Assembly: GCF_013364155.1 (NCBI RefSeq) | Contig: NZ_CP054916.1 | Location: 4,103,501 to 4,167,500 of the forward strand | Length of the DNA stretch: 64,000 bases | DNA from: Streptomyces sp. NA02950 | GTDB lineage: Bacteria; Actinomycetota; Actinomycetes; Streptomycetales; Streptomycetaceae | Direction of reading: 5' to 3' | Shown here: positions 17,092 to 26,734 of the stretch, piece by piece | How the letters are laid out: each line of letters begins with the position of its first letter | Position numbering within the stretch: position 1 is the stretch's first letter | The notes under the pieces: generated by a model | Databases searched by the model: none | What the model was told of the DNA's origin: nothing | Seen by the model: the letters and a program-made list of their open reading frames with translations, nothing else | Made by a program: the position numbers and the translations under genes

Positions 17092-17994
17092 TCACAGGCT
17101 CAGCCCCCGCACCACCAGGTCGAGCAGCGCACAGCAGAACAGCGCGATCCCGATGAACCCGTTGACGGTGAAGAAGGCGCGGTTCAGCCGCGACAGATCG
17201 CCCGGGCGCACGATGCTGTGCTCGTACCCGAAGGCCGCGGCGACGATCACCAGTCCCGCCCAGAAGAACGCTCCGGCGTCCGTGGCCAGCGCGTACCAGA
17301 CCAGCAGGGCCGTGGTGAGCACATGGCAGACCCGCGCCCCGTACAGCGCCCCGGCGATCCCGAAGCGGGCCGGGACCGACCGCACCCCGTGCGCCCGGTC
17401 GGCGGCCACGTCCTGGCAGGCGAAGATCAGGTCGAAGCCGCCGATCCAGATGCCGGTCGCGAGCCCCAGGATCACCGCGTCCCAGGACCACTCGCCGGTG
17501 ACCGCGATCCAGGCGCCGACCGGCCCCATCGCCTGGGCGAGGCCCAGGATCGCGTGCGGAAAGTCGGTGAACCGCTTGCCGTACGGATAGACCACCATCG
17601 GCACCACGGCGACCGGCGCCAGCACCAGGCACAGCGGGTTCAGCAGCGCCGCGGCGCCCAGGAAGATCGCGAGCGCGATGAACGCCCCGGTCCACGCGGT
17701 GCGCACGGACACGGCGCCGGTGACCAGTTCACGGCCCGCGGTACGCGGATTGCGGGCGTCGATCTCGCGGTCGATGATCCGGTTCGCCGCCATCGCGAAG
17801 GTGCGCAGCCCCACCATCGCCACCGTGATCAGCAGCAGCCGGGTCCAGTGGACGCTCTCGTCCCACTGGAACATCGCGGTGAACGCGGCGATGTAGGCGA
17901 AGGGCAGCGCGAAGACGGAGTGCTCGATCAGTACCAGCCGCAGGAACGACTTGGTGGTGCCGGGGCGCGGCGCGGCAGCGGCGGCGGACGTCAC
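17092..17994 (-). CDS. mqnP: Menaquinone biosynthesis prenyltransferase (UbiA family)
   Basis: Integral membrane prenyltransferase that attaches the polyprenyl chain to the naphthoate ring. The 300 residues contain the first Asp-rich motif NRIIDREIDARNPRT (NxxxD) and the second one FACQDVAADRAHGVRS (DxxxD), with seven or more hydrophobic helices. The GTG start overlaps the ubiD stop in GTGA, so the two are translationally coupled; the in-frame extension upstream lies inside ubiD and is not used. It matches the futalosine-pathway enzyme rather than 4-hydroxybenzoate or heme O prenyltransferases because of its operon. Confidence 0.93.
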   Translation of the reverse strand: MTSAAAAAPRPGTTKSFLRLVLIEHSVFALPFAYIAAFTAMFQWDESVHWTRLLLITVAMVGLRTFAMAANRIIDREIDARNPRTAGRELVTGAVSVRTAWTGAFIALAIFLGAAALLNPLCLVLAPVAVVPMVVYPYGKRFTDFPHAILGLAQAMGPVGAWIAVTGEWSWDAVILGLATGIWIGGFDLIFACQDVAADRAHGVRSVPARFGIAGALYGARVCHVLTTALLVWYALATDAGAFFWAGLVIVAAAFGYEHSIVRPGDLSRLNRAFFTVNGFIGIALFCCALLDLVVRGLSL

Positions 17995-19442
17995 AGCCCG
18001 TACTCCTTCCAACGACGCGTCACCCGGTCGGATGTCGCGGGATCGGACTCGACCATCCGGGGCCAGCCGCCGTCGCGCGTATAGCCCTCCTCGGGCCATT
18101 TCGCGGTGGCGTCGATCCCCGCCTTGCCGCCCCAGAACTGCTGGTACGAGGAGTGGTCGAGATGGTCGACCGGGCCCTCGACGACGGTGAGGTCGCGCGC
18201 GTAGTCCGTGTTCCCCAGCGCGCGCCAGGACACCTCGTGGAGGTTGTGCACATCACAGTCGGCGTCGACCACCACGATCAGCTTGGTGAGCGACATCATG
18301 TGGGCGCCCCAGATGGCGTGCATCACCTTCTGGGCGTGCTTGGGGTACTTCTTGTCGATCGAGACGATCGCGCAGTTGTGGAAGCCGCCGGACTCGGGGA
18401 GGTGGTAGTCCACGATGTCCGGGACGACGATCTTGAGCAGCGGGAGGAAGAACCGCTCGGTGGCCCGGCCCAGCGGGCCGTCCTCGGTCGGCGGCCGACC
18501 CACCACGATCGACTGCAACAGCGGCCGCCTGCGCATCGTCACACAGTCGATGGTCAGCGCCGGGAACGGCTCCTGCGGGGTGTAGAAGCCGGTGTGGTCG
18601 CCGAACGGGCCCTCCGGCAGCGTCTTCCCCGGCTCCAGCCATCCTTCGATGACCACCTCGGCGTTGGCCGGGACCTGGAGCGGCACCGTCTTGCAGTCGA
18701 CCATCTCGATCCGCCTGCCCTGGACGAATCCGGCGAAGAGGTACTCGTCGATGTCGCCGGGGAGCGGGGCGGTGGAGGCGTACGTCACCGCGGGCGGTGC
18801 GCCGAAGGCGATGGCGACGGGCAGCTTCTCGCCCCGCCTGGCGGCCACTTGGTAGTGGTTGCGGCTGTCCTTGTGGATCTGCCAGTGCATGCCGATCGTG
18901 CGGCGGTCATGGCGCTGGAGGCGGTAGAGGCCGAGGTTGCGTACCCCGGTCTCCGGGTGCTTGGTGTGCGTCAGGCCCAGGTTGAAGAACGAACCGCCGT
19001 CCTCGGGCCAGGTGAACAGCGCCGGAAGCGCCTCCAGATCGACGTCGTCACCGGTGAGGACGACCTCCTGGACGGGCGCCTCCTTGACCTTCCTCGGCGG
19101 TACGTGCGCCATGGCGCCCAGCTTCCCGAACGCCTCGCGCAGCCCGCCGAAGCCCTGTGGCAGCTCGGGTTTGACCAGCCCGCCGATCTTCTCGCTGATC
19201 TCGTCGTAGGAGCGCAGCCCGAGGGCTTTCAGCAACCGGCGGTCGGTGCCGTAGACGTTCATCGCCAGCGGCATCGACGAGCCCTTGACGTTCTCGAACA
19301 GCAGGGCGGGGCCGCCCGCCTTGTTGACCCTGTCGACGATCTCGCCGATCTCCAGGTACGGGTCGACTTCGGCCTTGACCCGCGTGAGGTCGCCTTCTCT
19401 GTCCAGCGCCCGCAGAAAGGAACGAAGATCGTCATAAGCCAT
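17991..19442 (-). CDS. ubiD: Menaquinone biosynthesis decarboxylase (UbiD family)
   Basis: Prenyl-FMN-dependent decarboxylase, 483 residues, of the type assigned to late futalosine-pathway menaquinone synthesis (MqnL in newer usage). It opens [48 protein letters not shown] and the [18 protein letters not shown] segment supply the cofactor and acid-base residues of UbiD enzymes. It is the first gene of the operon with mqnP and ubiX. Confidence 0.95.
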   Translation of the reverse strand: MAYDDLRSFLRALDREGDLTRVKAEVDPYLEIGEIVDRVNKAGGPALLFENVKGSSMPLAMNVYGTDRRLLKALGLRSYDEISEKIGGLVKPELPQGFGGLREAFGKLGAMAHVPPRKVKEAPVQEVVLTGDDVDLEALPALFTWPEDGGSFFNLGLTHTKHPETGVRNLGLYRLQRHDRRTIGMHWQIHKDSRNHYQVAARRGEKLPVAIAFGAPPAVTYASTAPLPGDIDEYLFAGFVQGRRIEMVDCKTVPLQVPANAEVVIEGWLEPGKTLPEGPFGDHTGFYTPQEPFPALTIDCVTMRRRPLLQSIVVGRPPTEDGPLGRATERFFLPLLKIVVPDIVDYHLPESGGFHNCAIVSIDKKYPKHAQKVMHAIWGAHMMSLTKLIVVVDADCDVHNLHEVSWRALGNTDYARDLTVVEGPVDHLDHSSYQQFWGGKAGIDATAKWPEEGYTRDGGWPRMVESDPATSDRVTRRWKEYGL

Positions 19443-19531
19443 GCGTTCCAGTATCCGGTACGCACTACCCTGGTCCCGTACCTGGGGCCCGTGCCATCGG
19501 CCCCGAACACCACACGCAGGGGGATCGCCTC

Positions 19532-20020
19532 ATGCTCCGGGTGCTGATGATCCTGGTGCCGCTGGCACTCAGCATCTATGCGTTCATCGACTGCATCACC
19601 ACCGACGAGCAGGACATCCGCTACATCCCCAAGCCGATCTGGGCCATTCTGGTGCTGCTGTTCCCGGTCGTCGGTTCGGTCTCCTGGCTGATCGCGGGCC
19701 GCAAGCGCGCGGTGGGCGGCGGGCGCCGGGACGGTGTCCGGAGCGGCTCGCGCGGCGGTGGCGACGGCTGGGTCGCGCCGGACGACAATCCCGAGTTCCT
19801 GAAGTCCCTGGGGGAGAACAAGGGGCAGGGCGGGCTGGACGGGCTGGAGGAGGCCGCTCAGGACGGCCGGGACGGCGGCGGCGGTGGCGACGACGGCCGC
19901 GACGGTCCGAAGGACGAGGAAGTGCTGCGGAGCTGGGAGGCGGATCTGCGCCGCCGCGAGGAGGAGCTGCGCCGCCGGGGCGATGGCCCCGAGGACACCC
20001 CGCCGGCCGCCGGGTCCTGA
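19532..20020 (+). CDS. PLD nuclease N-terminal-domain small membrane protein
   Basis: A 162-residue protein that starts with the PLDc_N domain: two hydrophobic segments around [21 protein letters not shown], as in the membrane anchor of cardiolipin synthases, but no phospholipase D catalytic part. The rest is a hydrophilic Gly/Asp-rich tail ending in a charged helix ([10 protein letters not shown]). It diverges from ubiD with 89 bases between, a pairing conserved in Streptomyces. Function unknown. Confidence 0.88.
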   Translation: MLRVLMILVPLALSIYAFIDCITTDEQDIRYIPKPIWAILVLLFPVVGSVSWLIAGRKRAVGGGRRDGVRSGSRGGGDGWVAPDDNPEFLKSLGENKGQGGLDGLEEAAQDGRDGGGGGDDGRDGPKDEEVLRSWEADLRRREEELRRRGDGPEDTPPAAGS

Positions 20021-20033
20021 CGGCCTCTCCCCG

Positions 20034-20081
20034 GACATGGAGGGTCCCCGGTCACGGGACATGGAGGGTCCCCGGTCACGG
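20034..20081. repeat. Two 24-bp direct repeats
   Basis: Exact tandem copies of a 24-bp unit starting gacatggagggtcc lie right after the PLDc_N gene. The end of the second copy forms one arm of the terminator that follows. Confidence 0.95.
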
Positions 20082-20105
20082 CCGGTGTGGGCCATGACCG
20101 GGGAC
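20068..20105. terminator. Bidirectional terminator between convergent genes
   Basis: Perfect 11-bp arms (gtccccggtca at 20068-20078, tgaccggggac at 20095-20105) with a 16-base loop between the stops of the PLDc_N gene and ccsB. It could serve both. Confidence 0.65.
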
Positions 20106-20118
20106 ACGGTCGGACCGG

Positions 20119-21222
20119 TCAGACTCCGGCGTAGGAGTGCTTGCCGGTGACGAAGATGTTCACCCCGTAGTAGTTGAACAGGTAGCAGCCGAAGGCGATC
20201 AGCGCGAGGTACGCGGCCTTGCGGCCCTTCCAGCCCGCGGTGGCCCGGGCGTGCAGATAACAGGCGTAGGCGACCCAGGTGATGAAGGACCAGACCTCCT
20301 TGGGGTCCCAGCCCCAGTAACGGCCCCAGGCGGCCTCGGCCCAGATCGCGCCCGCGATGATCGTGAAGGTCCACAGCGGGAAGATCGTGGCGTTGATCCG
20401 GTACGCGAACTTGTCCAGGGACGCCGCCGAGGGCACCCGCTCCAGGACGGAGGAGGCGAACCGGCCGAACTGCTTCCCCTTGGGGTCCTCGAGCCGCGCT
20501 TCGTACCGGTCGCGGAAGAGGTAGAGCAGCGTGGAGACGGCGCCGATGTACAGCGAGGCGCCGGAGACGATGGCGCAGCTGACGTGGATCCACAGCCAGT
20601 AGGAGTGCAGGGCGGGAACCAACTGGTCGCTGTCGGTGTAAAGGACAGAGACGGCGAGACCGAGGTCGAGGAGGACCGTGGTGACCAGAGGCAGTCCGAT
20701 CCAGCGCACGTTCTTCTTCAGCGCCAGCAGCGTGAGGTACGTGGCGACCGCGACCATGGCGAAGGTCGTGGAGAACTCGTACATGTTGCCCCAGGGGGCA
20801 CGCTGCACCGACAGGGCGCGGGCGAGGACACCGGCGGCGTGAAAGAGGAGGGCCAGCACGGTCAGACCCACCGCGATCCGCCCGTACACATCGCCCTGTT
20901 CGGTGCCTCCGGCGGCGCCCGGCCCGTCCGGGACGTCACGGCTGCCCGCGGCGGAGCGGGTGACCACCTTGGGCCGCTCCAGTACGGCGGTGCCGCCCTT
21001 CTCGGCGGTGTTCCCGCCGAGCTGGACGGTGACCTGGGCACGGGAGGAGGCGTCCGCTTCGGTGGTGATCGCGGCGGCGGTGCGGCCGACGGCGCTGCGG
21101 CTGCCGAACACCCACTCGGCGATATGGGCGAGGAAGGCGAGGGTGTAGACCGCCATCGCCGAATAGATCAGCACATTGCTGTAGTGCGCCAGTGTCTCGT
21201 TGACTTCGGCGGCGAGGTTCAC
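20119..21222 (-). CDS. ccsB: Cytochrome c biogenesis protein CcsB (ResC)
   Basis: Membrane subunit of the system II cytochrome c synthetase, which carries heme across the membrane and joins it to apocytochromes. The C-terminal part holds the heme-handling tryptophan-rich motif WGRYWGWDPKEVWSFITW plus conserved histidines in SYWLWIHVSCAI and LHARATAGW. An extra hydrophilic insert of about 75 residues follows the first helix (roughly 45-115). The GTG start overlaps the resB stop in GTGA. Confidence 0.95.
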   Translation of the reverse strand: MNLAAEVNETLAHYSNVLIYSAMAVYTLAFLAHIAEWVFGSRSAVGRTAAAITTEADASSRAQVTVQLGGNTAEKGGTAVLERPKVVTRSAAGSRDVPDGPGAAGGTEQGDVYGRIAVGLTVLALLFHAAGVLARALSVQRAPWGNMYEFSTTFAMVAVATYLTLLALKKNVRWIGLPLVTTVLLDLGLAVSVLYTDSDQLVPALHSYWLWIHVSCAIVSGASLYIGAVSTLLYLFRDRYEARLEDPKGKQFGRFASSVLERVPSAASLDKFAYRINATIFPLWTFTIIAGAIWAEAAWGRYWGWDPKEVWSFITWVAYACYLHARATAGWKGRKAAYLALIAFGCYLFNYYGVNIFVTGKHSYAGV

Positions 21223-23054
21223 GCGTGCGCTCCTTCGGATGGATCTGCGGGATCCGTGCCGTCGGCCTCGGGTCCCGGATCAGATTCCGGTTCACCTTCC
21301 GACTCGGGTTCGGACTCGGGTTCCGACGTCGATTCCGGTGCGGGTTCCGGTTGGTGTTCCGGCTCCGTTCCGGACGCGGGGGGTGCGTCGGCTTCGGACG
21401 CGGGGGGTGCGTCGGTCTGGAGGCGGACGGCCAGATCGGCGAGTTCCTCCGGCAGTTTTGCGGACTCGCTGCGGCCGAGCCCGGCCATCTCGACCACGGT
21501 GGTGCCGTCCTCGCCGGTCACCGCCCGCACCCACACCCGGCGGCGCTGGATGAACAGGGAGGCGGCCAGGCCCACCAGGGCGGCGACGGCGCCGATGAGG
21601 GCGCCCTCGTTACCGGGCTTGTGCGAAACCTGGAAGCTGGCCCACTCCCTGATCCCCTCGAACTTCAGCGAGCCTTGGCCGTTCGGCAGCTTCATGGTGT
21701 CGCCGACCGCGAGCGCGCGGGCGTACTTGGTCTTGCCGTCGGACTCCATGAACTGCTTCATCCGCGACTTGTCCAGCTGGTACACGCTCTGCGGAGTGCC
21801 CCCGTTGATGCCGAGGCTGCCGTGGTAGGCGGTGAGCACCAGCGTCGGGTTGTCCAGCGCCGGGAAGACGGAGAACATCCCCTGGCTGCGTACCCAGGTG
21901 GGCAGGAACTGCCCCTGGAAGGCGATTTGATCCTTTTTGCCTGCCTTGTTGCGGTAGTCGGGGACCTTGATCACCATGCTTTCGGTGAGGTTGGCCCCGT
22001 CGATCGGCAGACCGGGCACCGGCCCCTTGTAGGCGACCTCGCCCTCCCCGTCCCTGACGCTGACCACCGGTGCGTAGCCGTGGTTCAGCAGATAGACCTT
22101 GTAACCGGAGATCTCGAGCGGCTCATTGACCTTGATCCGGGTCTTGCGCTCGGGGCCGTCCGCGCCCTCCCAGTACGTCACGTCCGCGTTGAAGGTGCGC
22201 GGGGTGCGCATCTGCGGACCGCTGCGCTCGTAGGTCGCGGTGAAGCGGTCCAGCTGGAAACGGAAGGGGGCCAGATCGTCGCTGTTGAACAGCTGGCCCG
22301 ACTTGATGTCGTCGTAGCTCGTCAAGCTGTTGCTGAAGCCGTCGCCCTCCACGACCAGCTTGCTGCCCTCGACCTTCCACAGCTGGCCCGCGGCGAAGGA
22401 CACCAGCAGCACGATCAGCGCGATGTGGAAGAGGAGGTTGCCCACCTCGCGCAGATAGCCCTTCTCCGCGGCGACCGCGTCATCCGAGCTCTCGGTGCGG
22501 AAGCGGCGCCCTTTCATGATCCGCCGGGCGGCCCGGAGCACCTGCTCCGGCTCGGCGTCGGTACGCCAGGTGGTGTACGCCGGAAGCCGGGTGAGGCGGC
22601 GCGGGGCACCCGGTGGACGGCCGCGCAGCTGGCCGATGAACTGCCAGGTGCGCGGCACGATGCAGCCGATGAGCGAGATGAACAGCAGGAGGTAGATCGC
22701 CGAGAACCACACCGAGCTGTAGACGTGGAACAGCTGGAGCTTCTCGTAGATCGGCGTCAGCGTCGGGTGCTTGTCCTTGAAGGCCTGGACCTTGAGCACA
22801 TCGATGCTGGTCTGCGGGATCAGCGAACCGGGGATCGCGCCGAGCGAGAGCAGGAAGAGCAGCAGCAGGGCGACCCGCATCGAGGTCAGCTGGCGCCAGA
22901 ACCACCGCGCCCAGCCCAGCAGCCCCAGCGAGGGGAGGGCGATCTCCTCGGAGGGCGCCGTGGACAGCTGCGAGCCCGCCGCGCCGAGTTCACTCTCCTC
23001 GGCGCCGGCGCCGGCCGCCTTGTCGGCCGCCGTGTCGGTATCGGTGGTGGACAT
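21219..23054 (-). CDS. resB: Cytochrome c biogenesis protein ResB
   Basis: Partner of CcsB in the system II heme-lyase complex, 611 residues. It has hydrophobic helices near the N-terminus (MRVALLLLFLLSLGAIPGS, AIYLLLFISLIGCIVPR), a third after the LREVGNLLFHIALIVLLVSF region, a large extracytoplasmic domain and a last helix near 530. Long acidic Ser/Pro-rich tails extend both ends, the C-terminal one made of imperfect PESESEPES-like repeats. Three bases separate it from the ccdA stop. Confidence 0.95.
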   Translation of the reverse strand: MSTTDTDTAADKAAGAGAEESELGAAGSQLSTAPSEEIALPSLGLLGWARWFWRQLTSMRVALLLLFLLSLGAIPGSLIPQTSIDVLKVQAFKDKHPTLTPIYEKLQLFHVYSSVWFSAIYLLLFISLIGCIVPRTWQFIGQLRGRPPGAPRRLTRLPAYTTWRTDAEPEQVLRAARRIMKGRRFRTESSDDAVAAEKGYLREVGNLLFHIALIVLLVSFAAGQLWKVEGSKLVVEGDGFSNSLTSYDDIKSGQLFNSDDLAPFRFQLDRFTATYERSGPQMRTPRTFNADVTYWEGADGPERKTRIKVNEPLEISGYKVYLLNHGYAPVVSVRDGEGEVAYKGPVPGLPIDGANLTESMVIKVPDYRNKAGKKDQIAFQGQFLPTWVRSQGMFSVFPALDNPTLVLTAYHGSLGINGGTPQSVYQLDKSRMKQFMESDGKTKYARALAVGDTMKLPNGQGSLKFEGIREWASFQVSHKPGNEGALIGAVAALVGLAASLFIQRRRVWVRAVTGEDGTTVVEMAGLGRSESAKLPEELADLAVRLQTDAPPASEADAPPASGTEPEHQPEPAPESTSEPESEPESEGEPESDPGPEADGTDPADPSEGAHA

Positions 23055-23057
23055 CGA

Positions 23058-23831
23058 TCAGATCCCAACGTTGAAGCCCGCGGCCCAGCCTTGCATTTCG
23101 CCCATCATGGTGTCCCAGACACCGGTGAGCATCAGCACCCCCAGGGTGATCAGCAGCCCGCCACCGGCCCGCATCACCCAGACGTAGTGCCGCTTGACCC
23201 AGCCGAAGGCGCCCAGCGTGCGGCGGTAGGCGAGGGCCACCGCTATGAACGGCAGCCCCAGACCCAGACAGTAGGCGGCGACCAGCAGCGCGCCGCGCCC
23301 CGCTGTCCCCTCTTGGATCGCCAGGAAGCTGGCGGCGCTGAGCGTCGGCCCCAGACACGGCGTCCATCCGACGCCGAACAGGACCCCCAGCACCGGTGCG
23401 CCCGCCAGCCCCATCGTGGGCTTGATGTGGAAGCGGAACTCCCGCTGCCCGAAACCCTTCAGCACGCCCATGAAGGCCAGGCCCAGCACGATGGTGACCA
23501 CCCCGAGGACCTTGCTCAGGGTCTCCCGGTGCGCCTGGAGGTCATTGCCGAAGTTGCCGAAGAGGGCCCCACCGGAGACGAAGACCGCGCTGAACCCGAG
23601 CACGAACAGCGAGGCGCCCGCGAGCATCCGGCCGCGCCGCGCCTCGGCGAGATCGGCGCCGGTGATCCCCGTGACGTACGACATATAGCCCGGTACCAGC
23701 GGCAGCACACAGGGGGAGAAGAAGGAGACCAGTCCAGCGAAGATCGCGATCGGCAGGGAGACCAGCAGTCCCCCGGTCATGACGGTCTCGTTGTATCCGG
23801 CGACGGCGGCGAGTGTGCTCACGGAGCTCAC
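23058..23831 (-). CDS. ccdA: Cytochrome c biogenesis thiol transporter CcdA
   Basis: DsbD-like membrane protein that passes reducing power from cytoplasmic thioredoxin to the outside. The two redox cysteines are in FFSPCVLPLVPGY and GWTPCLGPTLSA, and six hydrophobic helices are visible in 257 residues. The GTG start overlaps the tlpA stop in GTGA. Its electron acceptor is probably the adjacent TlpA-type lipoprotein. Confidence 0.96.
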   Translation of the reverse strand: MSSVSTLAAVAGYNETVMTGGLLVSLPIAIFAGLVSFFSPCVLPLVPGYMSYVTGITGADLAEARRGRMLAGASLFVLGFSAVFVSGGALFGNFGNDLQAHRETLSKVLGVVTIVLGLAFMGVLKGFGQREFRFHIKPTMGLAGAPVLGVLFGVGWTPCLGPTLSAASFLAIQEGTAGRGALLVAAYCLGLGLPFIAVALAYRRTLGAFGWVKRHYVWVMRAGGGLLITLGVLMLTGVWDTMMGEMQGWAAGFNVGI

Positions 23832-24445
23832 TTCTCCGCGATCAGCGGGTCGAGCATCTTGCGGAGCCGCTCCTCGCTCAGCGCGGTGAGCGTCCGGGCC
23901 GCGATCTTGCCGTCCCGGTCCAGGACGATCGTCGACGGGATGGCCTGCGGGTTGAGGCTGCCCTTGGGGAAGCGCAGCATCAGCTTCCCCATCGGGTCGT
24001 ACAGGCTCGGGTACTCGACGCCGAAATCCTGCTCGAACCTGCGAGCGGGGGCCTGGTCGGAGTCACGCGTGTTGATCCCCACGAACTGCACGCCGTCGCC
24101 TTTGGTGTCCTTCGCGACCTTGGCGAGATTCGGCGCCTCCGCCCGGCACGGCGCACACCACGAGCCCCAGACGTTCAGGACAACGATCTTGCCCTTGTAG
24201 TCGGCCACATCGAGCCGCTTGTCCTCGAGGGTCTTCCCCGACAGCTCGGGAGCGTCGGCGCGCTTCCCCCGGGGAACGGTGTCCACGCCGCCCTTGCCCT
24301 GGACGAACTTGGTGTCGGAGGAGCCGCCCGAGGTGCCGCCGGAGCCGCAGGCGGTAAGGGTCAGCGCGGCAACCACGGCCCCAGTGGCCAGCACGGTTGC
24401 GCGACGGCGGGTCGCGAGGCGCCGAGGGGCGCGGCAGGCACTCAT
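23828..24445 (-). CDS. resA: TlpA/ResA-type thiol-disulfide oxidoreductase lipoprotein
   Basis: Extracytoplasmic thioredoxin-like protein that keeps the apocytochrome CxxCH cysteines reduced. The signal sequence ends in the lipobox LTAC with lipid-anchored C33, and the active site WCAPC has C97 and C100. The protein of 205 residues starts at the ATG next to the signal peptide; longer in-frame starts lack one. First gene of the tlpA-ccdA-resB-ccsB operon. A Rex-like inverted repeat begins at its start codon. Confidence 0.94.
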   Translation of the reverse strand: MSACRAPRRLATRRRATVLATGAVVAALTLTACGSGGTSGGSSDTKFVQGKGGVDTVPRGKRADAPELSGKTLEDKRLDVADYKGKIVVLNVWGSWCAPCRAEAPNLAKVAKDTKGDGVQFVGINTRDSDQAPARRFEQDFGVEYPSLYDPMGKLMLRFPKGSLNPQAIPSTIVLDRDGKIAARTLTALSEERLRKMLDPLIAEK

Positions 24446-24460
24446 GTGAAAAGTTTCGCA
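24445..24460. promoter_or_regulatory. Candidate Rex operator at the start of the cytochrome c maturation operon
   Basis: TGTGAA-AAGT-TTCGCA differs at one base from the Rex pattern TGTGAA-N4-TTCACA. It touches the tlpA start codon, so it would sit at or just after the transcription start. I could not find a clear -10 element here. Rex itself and an ideal site are encoded 27 kb away. Confidence 0.4.
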
Positions 24461-24564
24461 TGGACCTTTTGGGGATCTTCGCCACCCCCCTTGGCCCCCC
24501 GCGGCCCGGGCCGACGGCGGCCGACGGCACGGCCGGTGGCCGACGGCACGGCGGCCAGTGGCCG

Positions 24565-25746
24565 TCAGCGGCCGTTCGCCCGCCAGGTCTCGCCCACCTG
24601 GTACGAACGCAGCTCGTCCAGCACCGCCGGGTCCTGGGCGTCCAGCCAGTCCGTGAACTGCTTGAAGGAGACCAGCCGCACATCCTTGTGCTTCTCGTCC
24701 GCCATATGCTTCAGCGCCTCTTCGACGGCATCCATATAGATTCCGCCGTTCCACTCCTCGAAGTGATTTCCGATGAACAGCGGCGCGCGATTGGTCTCAT
24801 AGGCGCGCCGGAATCCGCCTATGTAGGCGTCGGTGGCCTGCTTGCGCCAGCGCGGGTAGTTCACGGGCGGCGCCTTCGTGGAATTCCGCGACTGGTTGGC
24901 CAGGATGTTGTAGTCCATCGAGAGCACTTCGAAGGAGTGCCCGGGAAAAGGAATCTGCTGCAACGGGAAGTCCCACAGTCCCTGCTTCTTCGACGGCCAC
25001 ACCTGCTTGCCCCCGGGCGAGCTGGCGTCATAGCGCCAGCCCAGTTTCCGGGCCGTCGGCAGCAGATTCTCCTGGCCCTTCAGACACGGGGTCCGGCCGC
25101 CGATCAGCTCCTTGTGGTAGTCGAACGGCAGCGGATCGAGGTCCGTGAAGCCGGTGTTCGTCCGCCATTTCGTGACAAAGGACACAGCCTGGTCGATCTC
25201 GGACCTCCACTGGGCGGGCGTCCAGCGCTCGACCGAACCGCTTCCGGCGCAGAAGTGGCCGTTGAAGTGGGTGCCGATCTCATGGCCCTCCAGCCATGCC
25301 TTCCGCACGTTCTCCAGCGTCGCCCGGATGTGCCCATCGGTGAGATAGCCGATGTCGGAGGCGCCGACCGGGTTGTTCGGCGGCCGGTACATCGACTTCT
25401 TCGACTCCGGCAGACAGTAGATGCCGGAGAGGAAGAAGGTCATGGTCGCGCCGTGGTCCTTGGCCAGCTTGCGGAACCGCGGGAAGAGACCGTTGCCGAC
25501 CTCTCCCGCGCCGTCCCACGAGAAGACCACGAACTGCGGCGGCTTCTGGCCCCGTTCCAGCCGCTCCGGCTTCGGGTCCTTCGGCCGCTGGACGCCCCGC
25601 GAGGTCGAACCGTCACCGATCGGCTTCGCCTGCCGCGTCTCCCGCGGCTTCGGACTCCCGCCCGATGAGGAGCAGCCGGCGACGGCCAGTGACGCCACCG
25701 CTCCCGCACCAAGACCGAGGATCCCCCTCCGGCTGACCTCACGCAT
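24565..25746 (-). CDS. Polysaccharide-deacetylase-like lipoprotein
   Basis: Exported lipoprotein of 393 residues. It opens with a twin-arginine-like MREVSRRGILGLGAG sequence and ends the signal at LAVAGC (Cys 22 or so). The mature part contains FVVFSWDGAGEV and GHEIGTHFNGH, resembling the NodB metal site in which HxxxH histidines bind zinc, and LSMDYNI and FIGNHFEEW further on. A GAGGA ribosome site supports the ATG. The gene precedes the tlpA operon in the same orientation, as in S. coelicolor; the substrate is unknown, with cell-wall glycan a guess. Confidence 0.88.
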   Translation of the reverse strand: MREVSRRGILGLGAGAVASLAVAGCSSSGGSPKPRETRQAKPIGDGSTSRGVQRPKDPKPERLERGQKPPQFVVFSWDGAGEVGNGLFPRFRKLAKDHGATMTFFLSGIYCLPESKKSMYRPPNNPVGASDIGYLTDGHIRATLENVRKAWLEGHEIGTHFNGHFCAGSGSVERWTPAQWRSEIDQAVSFVTKWRTNTGFTDLDPLPFDYHKELIGGRTPCLKGQENLLPTARKLGWRYDASSPGGKQVWPSKKQGLWDFPLQQIPFPGHSFEVLSMDYNILANQSRNSTKAPPVNYPRWRKQATDAYIGGFRRAYETNRAPLFIGNHFEEWNGGIYMDAVEEALKHMADEKHKDVRLVSFKQFTDWLDAQDPAVLDELRSYQVGETWRANGR

Positions 25747-25942
25747 AACGTCCTCAATTCGCACTCGCCGTACTGGTTGTCCGGGGTAGCGGACAACCAT
25801 GGAGATGGCGAGACGAATAGCGGGGTTCCGAAGGGGCGCGATCAATTACACAAGCGACACATTGTCCTCAAGTGATTACCGCGCGTTGGAACCGATGCGC
25901 GGGCAGAACCGTCTGGGATGTTATGCGCGTGTCATGAGTGGA

Positions 25943-26014
25943 CCACTCGGGGATCCACTCGGGGATCCACTCGGGGATCCGCTCGGAGATCCACTCAGGG
26001 ATCCACTCAGGGAT
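25943..26014. repeat. Six 12-bp tandem repeats
   Basis: Six head-to-tail copies of ccactcggggat: three identical, three with one or two changes. They fill the gap between the histidine phosphatase stop and the deacetylase start. No gene covers them on the minus strand; on the plus strand they would read PLGD repeats but with no credible start. Confidence 0.95.
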
Positions 26015-26035
26015 CGAGTGTGAACCACGCGTGGA

Positions 26036-26734
26036 TCATGCACCGAACCCCTTGGACGCCCCTTTCACCGGCTTGGCGCCCGTCAGCAGATGAGCCGGAA
26101 CAAGATCGCGGGCCGGTTCGCTGTAGCCCACGGACACGATCTGGTCACCGCGGTAGGTGAAGCTGGTGAGGCTCGCCAGCGTGCACTGCCGCCTGCGCGG
26201 GTCGTGCCACAGCCGCCGCCGCTCCACGAAGCTGCGCACGATCCAGATCGGCAGCTGGTGGCTGACGCAGACCGCCTCGTGCCCGCGTGCCGCGTCCCGC
26301 GCCGCACCCAGCGCCGCCATCATCCGCACCACCTGGTCGATGTACGGCTCGCCCCAGGAGGGGCGGAAGGGGTTGGTCAGATGGCGCCAGTTGGCGGGCT
26401 TGCGCAGGGCCCCGTCGCCCACGCCGAAGGTCTTGCCCTCGAAGACGTTCGCGGCCTCGATCAGCCGCCGGTCCGACGCCACGTCCAGGCCGTGCGCCTT
26501 GGCGATCGGCGTCGCCGTCTCCTGCGCCCGCTCCAGCGGAGAGGCGACCACATGCGTGATGTCACGGTCGGTCAGGTGCTCGGCGACCCGGTCGGCCATC
26601 CGGCGGCCCAGTTCGGACAGGTGGTACCCGGGCAGCCGTCCGTACAGCACACCCTTGGGGTTCTCCACCTCCCCGTGGCGCATCACATGGACGACGGTGA
26701 TCTCGTTCTCGCTCTGAGTCATGTCACCCATCAT
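26036..26734 (-). CDS. Histidine phosphatase family protein
   Basis: Phosphoglycerate-mutase-like phosphatase of 232 residues. The catalytic [12 protein letters not shown] (RHG) is near the N-terminus, with [22 protein letters not shown] and VCVSHQLPI as the remaining active-site motifs. The ATG overlaps the hemL stop in ATGA, so the two are translationally coupled. The substrate cannot be predicted; association with hemL is conserved in Streptomyces. Confidence 0.93.
   Translation of the reverse strand: MMGDMTQSENEITVVHVMRHGEVENPKGVLYGRLPGYHLSELGRRMADRVAEHLTDRDITHVVASPLERAQETATPIAKAHGLDVASDRRLIEAANVFEGKTFGVGDGALRKPANWRHLTNPFRPSWGEPYIDQVVRMMAALGAARDAARGHEAVCVSHQLPIWIVRSFVERRRLWHDPRRRQCTLASLTSFTYRGDQIVSVGYSEPARDLVPAHLLTGAKPVKGASKGFGA

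Noticed and set aside
21225..24200. A 991-codon open frame on the plus strand across resB and ccdA
   Set aside because: It is antisense to well-supported cytochrome c genes, composed of Arg/Gly/His-rich sequence, and results from high GC with few stop codons.
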